Part shown: in pieces, positions 61,005-64,000 of the stretch | Layout: every line of letters starts with the position of its first letter | Numbering within the stretch: position 1 is the stretch's first letter | DNA from: Cristatella mucedo | Lineage: Eukaryota; Bryozoa; Phylactolaemata; Cristatellidae | NCBI GenBank assembly: GCA_009760855.2 | Contig: WPIO01000002.1 | Location: 7,684,001-7,748,000 of the forward strand | Reading direction: 5' to 3' | DNA: 64,000 nucleotides | Position numbers and translations under genes: made by a program | Notes under the pieces: model-generated | The model's input: the letters and a program-made list of their open reading frames with translations, nothing else | Told to the model about the DNA's origin: nothing | Database searches by the model: none

Positions 61005-61152
61005 CAGTAGACTCGCTACGCTGAATCATAATAGAAGTAGTCAAAGTACGGTCACGGGAAACAACGCTACGCCATCTTGCCGCCTGACGGAAGTTCGCCA
61101 TCTTGCTGCGTGGTGGACCGACTTTCTCGCTTTAATTAGTACAGATATTAGA
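61005..61152 (+). repeat. Interspersed repeat C, third long copy
   Basis: 'gtagactcgctacgctgaatcata', 'catcttgccgcctgacggaag', 'gactttctcgctttaattag' in the same order as 6316-6462. Confidence 0.65.
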
Positions 61153-61154
61153 TT

Positions 61155-62980
61155 AAAAATTTGCAAGCCGGATCCAGAGAACACGATGCCGTCAAACCTA
61201 ATTTGGTACTAAAGCTCGTGGAGGAAAGGAAGAATGCTTCGGAAGGCGAAAGCTCGCCGGTGCGACTTCTTCTTGAAGTGGCTCGTTCACTCGCCGAGAG
61301 GGCTGCAGTGACCTTGCCCTTAGGATAGGCTCGGAGCCCGTTGCTTAGTGCAGAGTAGCTCGTGAGCGAGCGGATCACAGGCGTAGCACGAGAGCGACGC
61401 CGCGACCGGCGGCTCATATCACCTCTGAGACATAAGCGGCCGCCCTCGTCGCTCGGCGCTGCAACGTGCTCAAGTCACGACGAGCCTTGGTCCGCTGGAC
61501 CAATTGGATTGTGTTAGTCACGCTTCTTCATCGCTCCGGCATAGATTCGACGGTTGACCGCATCGTCTCATTTGCTAACCATACTCCTATTGGGCCGTAG
61601 GATGTTGTTTCGCTCGGTACTCGTCGTCGCAGCGAACTATTGATAGCCGTTTTGTTTAGTTCTTGCGGCGAGAGCAAATACGACGCGGTACGCAGAGGCG
61701 GTCACCCGAATGCCGCTCGTAGCGGAAATGACTTTTCGCGCGCCCGAGCTCGGCGCTAGCCGGACGCGCGCGAAAGCGTCGGAGCGTCGCTCGCAGGCGC
61801 GCACGCGCTGTCGAGCCGCTCCGTCGCGGAGCGAGCGAGGCGACGAAGCTGCGGCTGCCGTAGCTAGCGCGTGGTTCACTTTTGGGATCCGCTCTGCGAC
61901 CGCGACCGCGAACTCGCCTTCGCCGCGGAGGCGTCGGCAGCTGGAGCGGCCGTCGTAGCCGCCATGAGTGGAGAGCATTTGCCTTTGAAATTTCTACCAC
62001 GTGCTCACGGTGAAGACGCTCCTCGGGCGCTTTCGTAGCATTCTGTGGCTATTCTTCCTGCACAGCCGGCGGACAGAGGCTTTGGCGGTAACTTGGACTC
62101 TTCCCAGCCGCCAGGCCACCATGCCCCTCCCCTCAGCTTGCCGCTGCGACGTCTTTTTGCTCGCGGGCCAGTGAAGCGGCACACCCACAGCGCAGCCATC
62201 GCTTTGCAAAGGCAAAGCTGAGCGATTAAAGCGCATCGGCGCGCTCGAATTAAGCTCGCACACTTTCTAAATCCACTAGCGGCTTTCAATTAATAGACCA
62301 CAGCCAGAGCGCAGACGGAGCGAGCGGGCACCGGTCCGTCCGCGGCCGGCTGCGGGTCGTCGCAGCCTATGGGCGCAGCCGAGAAATCTGCACCGAAATC
62401 GGCGACAGCTTTTTGGGAGAGCTGGGGCGGTGAAAACCGCCACGCTTCTTCGTGCCCGAATCGAATTTAACTTTAATTTTAATTTAAAAGGTAACGCGGC
62501 TATGAAGCGTCGCGTTGCTTTGCGGCATTTCTTTTACAAGCAGACGCAAGACGCTCGTAATACATGAGCAACTTTCGATCGCATCCGCGCGCCGCTAAAT
62601 CCTCTCTGTGGATCACGGCGCTAGGTAAAGAAGTCGCTCCCTTCGGTGCACTCCCTTCCTCTTCTCCCCCTCATGCGCGAGCACGAGCGAGCAAATATGT
62701 TTTGCCGCTTCACCGAGCTCTGAGCAGCGGCGGTCACGTTTAGTGACGCTATTTTCAAGAAGTCACTTCTCGGCAAACCTCAGTCAGCATTAATCTCGGC
62801 ACACCCTTGGGCTAAGCCGCCCGAGGAATTTCACTCCATCCCAGCGCTGACGAAAGCAAGGCGCAGGCAGAATGCAGCGGCGGCAGCGGGCGCGAGCGAG
62901 CCTTGGTCGGGCGCCGGATGTGCGTGCGTTTCGTCGATTTAGAGGCAAGCGGCGAGCTGCGAAGGCCCTTCGAAATTCGA
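61155..62980. other. No gene seen
   Basis: GC-rich in the middle (61700-62000), with overlapping long frames and no recognised domain. Confidence 0.4.
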
Positions 62981-62984
62981 AGGC

Positions 62985-63325
62985 GCTGCGAAATTCGTCC
63001 GACGCTCGCCAAGTCGCTTGCGAGGCAAGCGCGGCGTAAGTCGCCATCGTCTCGCGCGCACGTGCTCGAGCGAGCTTACGAACGGGGCAGTTGGTGTCGA
63101 TCGCTCCTCGCAGGTCACCCACGGTTAAAGTGAGTTAAAGTGGCTCGGCTAAAGTGAGCTAGCTGGTTTGCGGAAGCTTGCGAAATTGGCGCGAAATTCG
63201 GCCGACGCTGGCCAAGTCACTCAAGTCACTTGTCTCGAGCGCGTGCGCGCGCACGTGTGCGGAGCGCTTACGCACGGGGTAGTTGGTGTCGATCGCTCCT
63301 CGCAGGTCACCCACGGTTACGCCGC
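62985..63325. repeat. Local tandem duplication of about 145 bp
   Basis: 62985-63127 and 63180-63322 share 'gaaattcg.ccgacgct.gccaagtc' at one end and an identical 35-bp block containing 'gttggtgtcgatcgctcctc' and 'gcaggtcacccacggtta' at the other. A short open minus-strand peptide (VGDLRGAIDTN-x-PVRK) occurs in both copies. Confidence 0.85.
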
Positions 63326-63665
63326 CGAGATCGGATTCGCCTTCCTTGCGGGCCATGGTCCGCGCCCAGCCGAGCTTTCTTTTTCCGATATTGGGCGTCA
63401 TGCCGTAGCTCGCTGCAGACGAAAGACGCGCTTCTCGCAGTGCGCGCCTCGTCCTCGAATGCCGCCGATGCGCTTGCGCTGCCTCCCCTCAAGCGTTTGA
63501 GGAGCGCTTTCGACTGGCGTTTGAGGAGCGCTTTTTACTGGCCGGCACTGAAAGCAGCACCGCCTCGTTGCACACTGCGGCAAAGGGTACGATGCACTTC
63601 CGGAGCGTTACGATCGCAGTGCTTAAATCTTGATGCCGTCTCGCTCAAACGAGAACGCAGCATCG
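63326..63665. other. No gene seen
   Basis: GC-rich; includes a short direct repeat 'gcgtttgaggagcgcttt' at 63492 and 63517. Confidence 0.45.
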
Positions 63666-63668
63666 CTA

Positions 63669-63812
63669 GCTGGTTTGGTCTAGCGGTTAAGGTGCTCGCC
63701 CCGACCAAGGTCTGACTGAGGTCGTGGGCTTGAGCCCCGAGGCATATGTGACGCGCCTGAATAGAGATTAAGTTCTCTTAGGGTGCTATATATAAATGAA
63801 ATGAATTACATT
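63669..63812 (+). mobile_element. SINE-1 copy, well preserved
   Basis: Differs from the copy at 59701 by only a handful of bases over the first 120 bp, including a two-base TA gain in the tail. A box, B-box-like element and L2-type hairpin tail all present. The similarity implies fairly recent activity of the family. Confidence 0.92.
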
Positions 63813-64000
63813 TAGCTGTAGCGCTCGCTCACCGGAAAGCGTTGTGGCGCATTTAACAATTTAGAAAGCGTGCGTATTTTGCTCTGTTGTTGCCGTTCAG
63901 GTTGTTTCGCGGAAAAGTGTTGAGCTATCGTGCTTCGCATAGAAGTTGCTTAAGTCCATCCTTAATGTCGGTCCACTTCCGTCCTCGATTCAAACGGTCA

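Overview
This window looks like nuclear DNA from an invertebrate animal; the species cannot be named from sequence alone. The evidence is a metazoan H2B gene with a histone 3' stem-loop, three intron-containing cyclic-nucleotide-gated (CNG) channel genes with animal-type C-terminal leucine-zipper segments, a B-box/coiled-coil/NHL (TRIM2/3/Brat-like) gene split over at least eight exons, L2/CR1-group LINE remnants, tRNA-derived SINEs and very long microsatellites. Nothing bacterial, plasmid-like or CRISPR-like is present.

Layout. 0-5 kb: a (TA)n array and LINE debris. 5.0-5.95 kb: a divergent histone pair, made of a decayed or split H2A-like N-terminal fragment (-) and an intact, long-tailed H2B (+) with CCAAT box, octamer, TATA box and stem-loop. 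6-11.5 kb: LINE and SINE copies ending in a 1.1-kb (CAGG)n tract. 11.9-14.9 kb: CNG gene 1 (-). 15-25 kb: intergenic, with a second LINE family and microsatellites. 25.9-29.2 kb: CNG gene 2 (-). 29-35 kb: largely featureless. 35.5-44.4 kb: B-box/NHL gene (+), with an L2 copy, a long (ACAGACAGAG)n satellite and a perfect 39-nt palindrome in its introns. 44.4-48.9 kb: intergenic. 48.9-50.7 kb: CNG gene 3 (+). 51-64 kb: SINE and LINE debris, a possible terminal exon of an unknown gene (-), and a local tandem duplication.

How the parts relate. The three CNG genes share the same exon structure: a phase-1 intron splits the same glycine codon between S2 and S3, and a phase-2 acceptor lies just before S1 (weakly supported in gene 2). 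They are therefore duplicates of one ancestor. Their selectivity filters differ (TTIGE, TNVGA, TAIGE), as do key cyclic-nucleotide-binding residues, which suggests one canonical principal subunit, one modulatory CNGB-like subunit and one unusual principal-type subunit. Gene 3 uses a GC-AG intron where the other two use GT-AG.

The repeats also form a system. One tRNA-derived SINE family carries the same 3' stem-loop tail as the main L2-like LINE, the classic sign of a SINE mobilised by its partner LINE. A second SINE family and a short interspersed repeat with a GACTC-GCGAAGC-GAGTC hairpin are also present in several copies. N-terminal exons of the CNG genes and the RING part of the NHL gene were not located.
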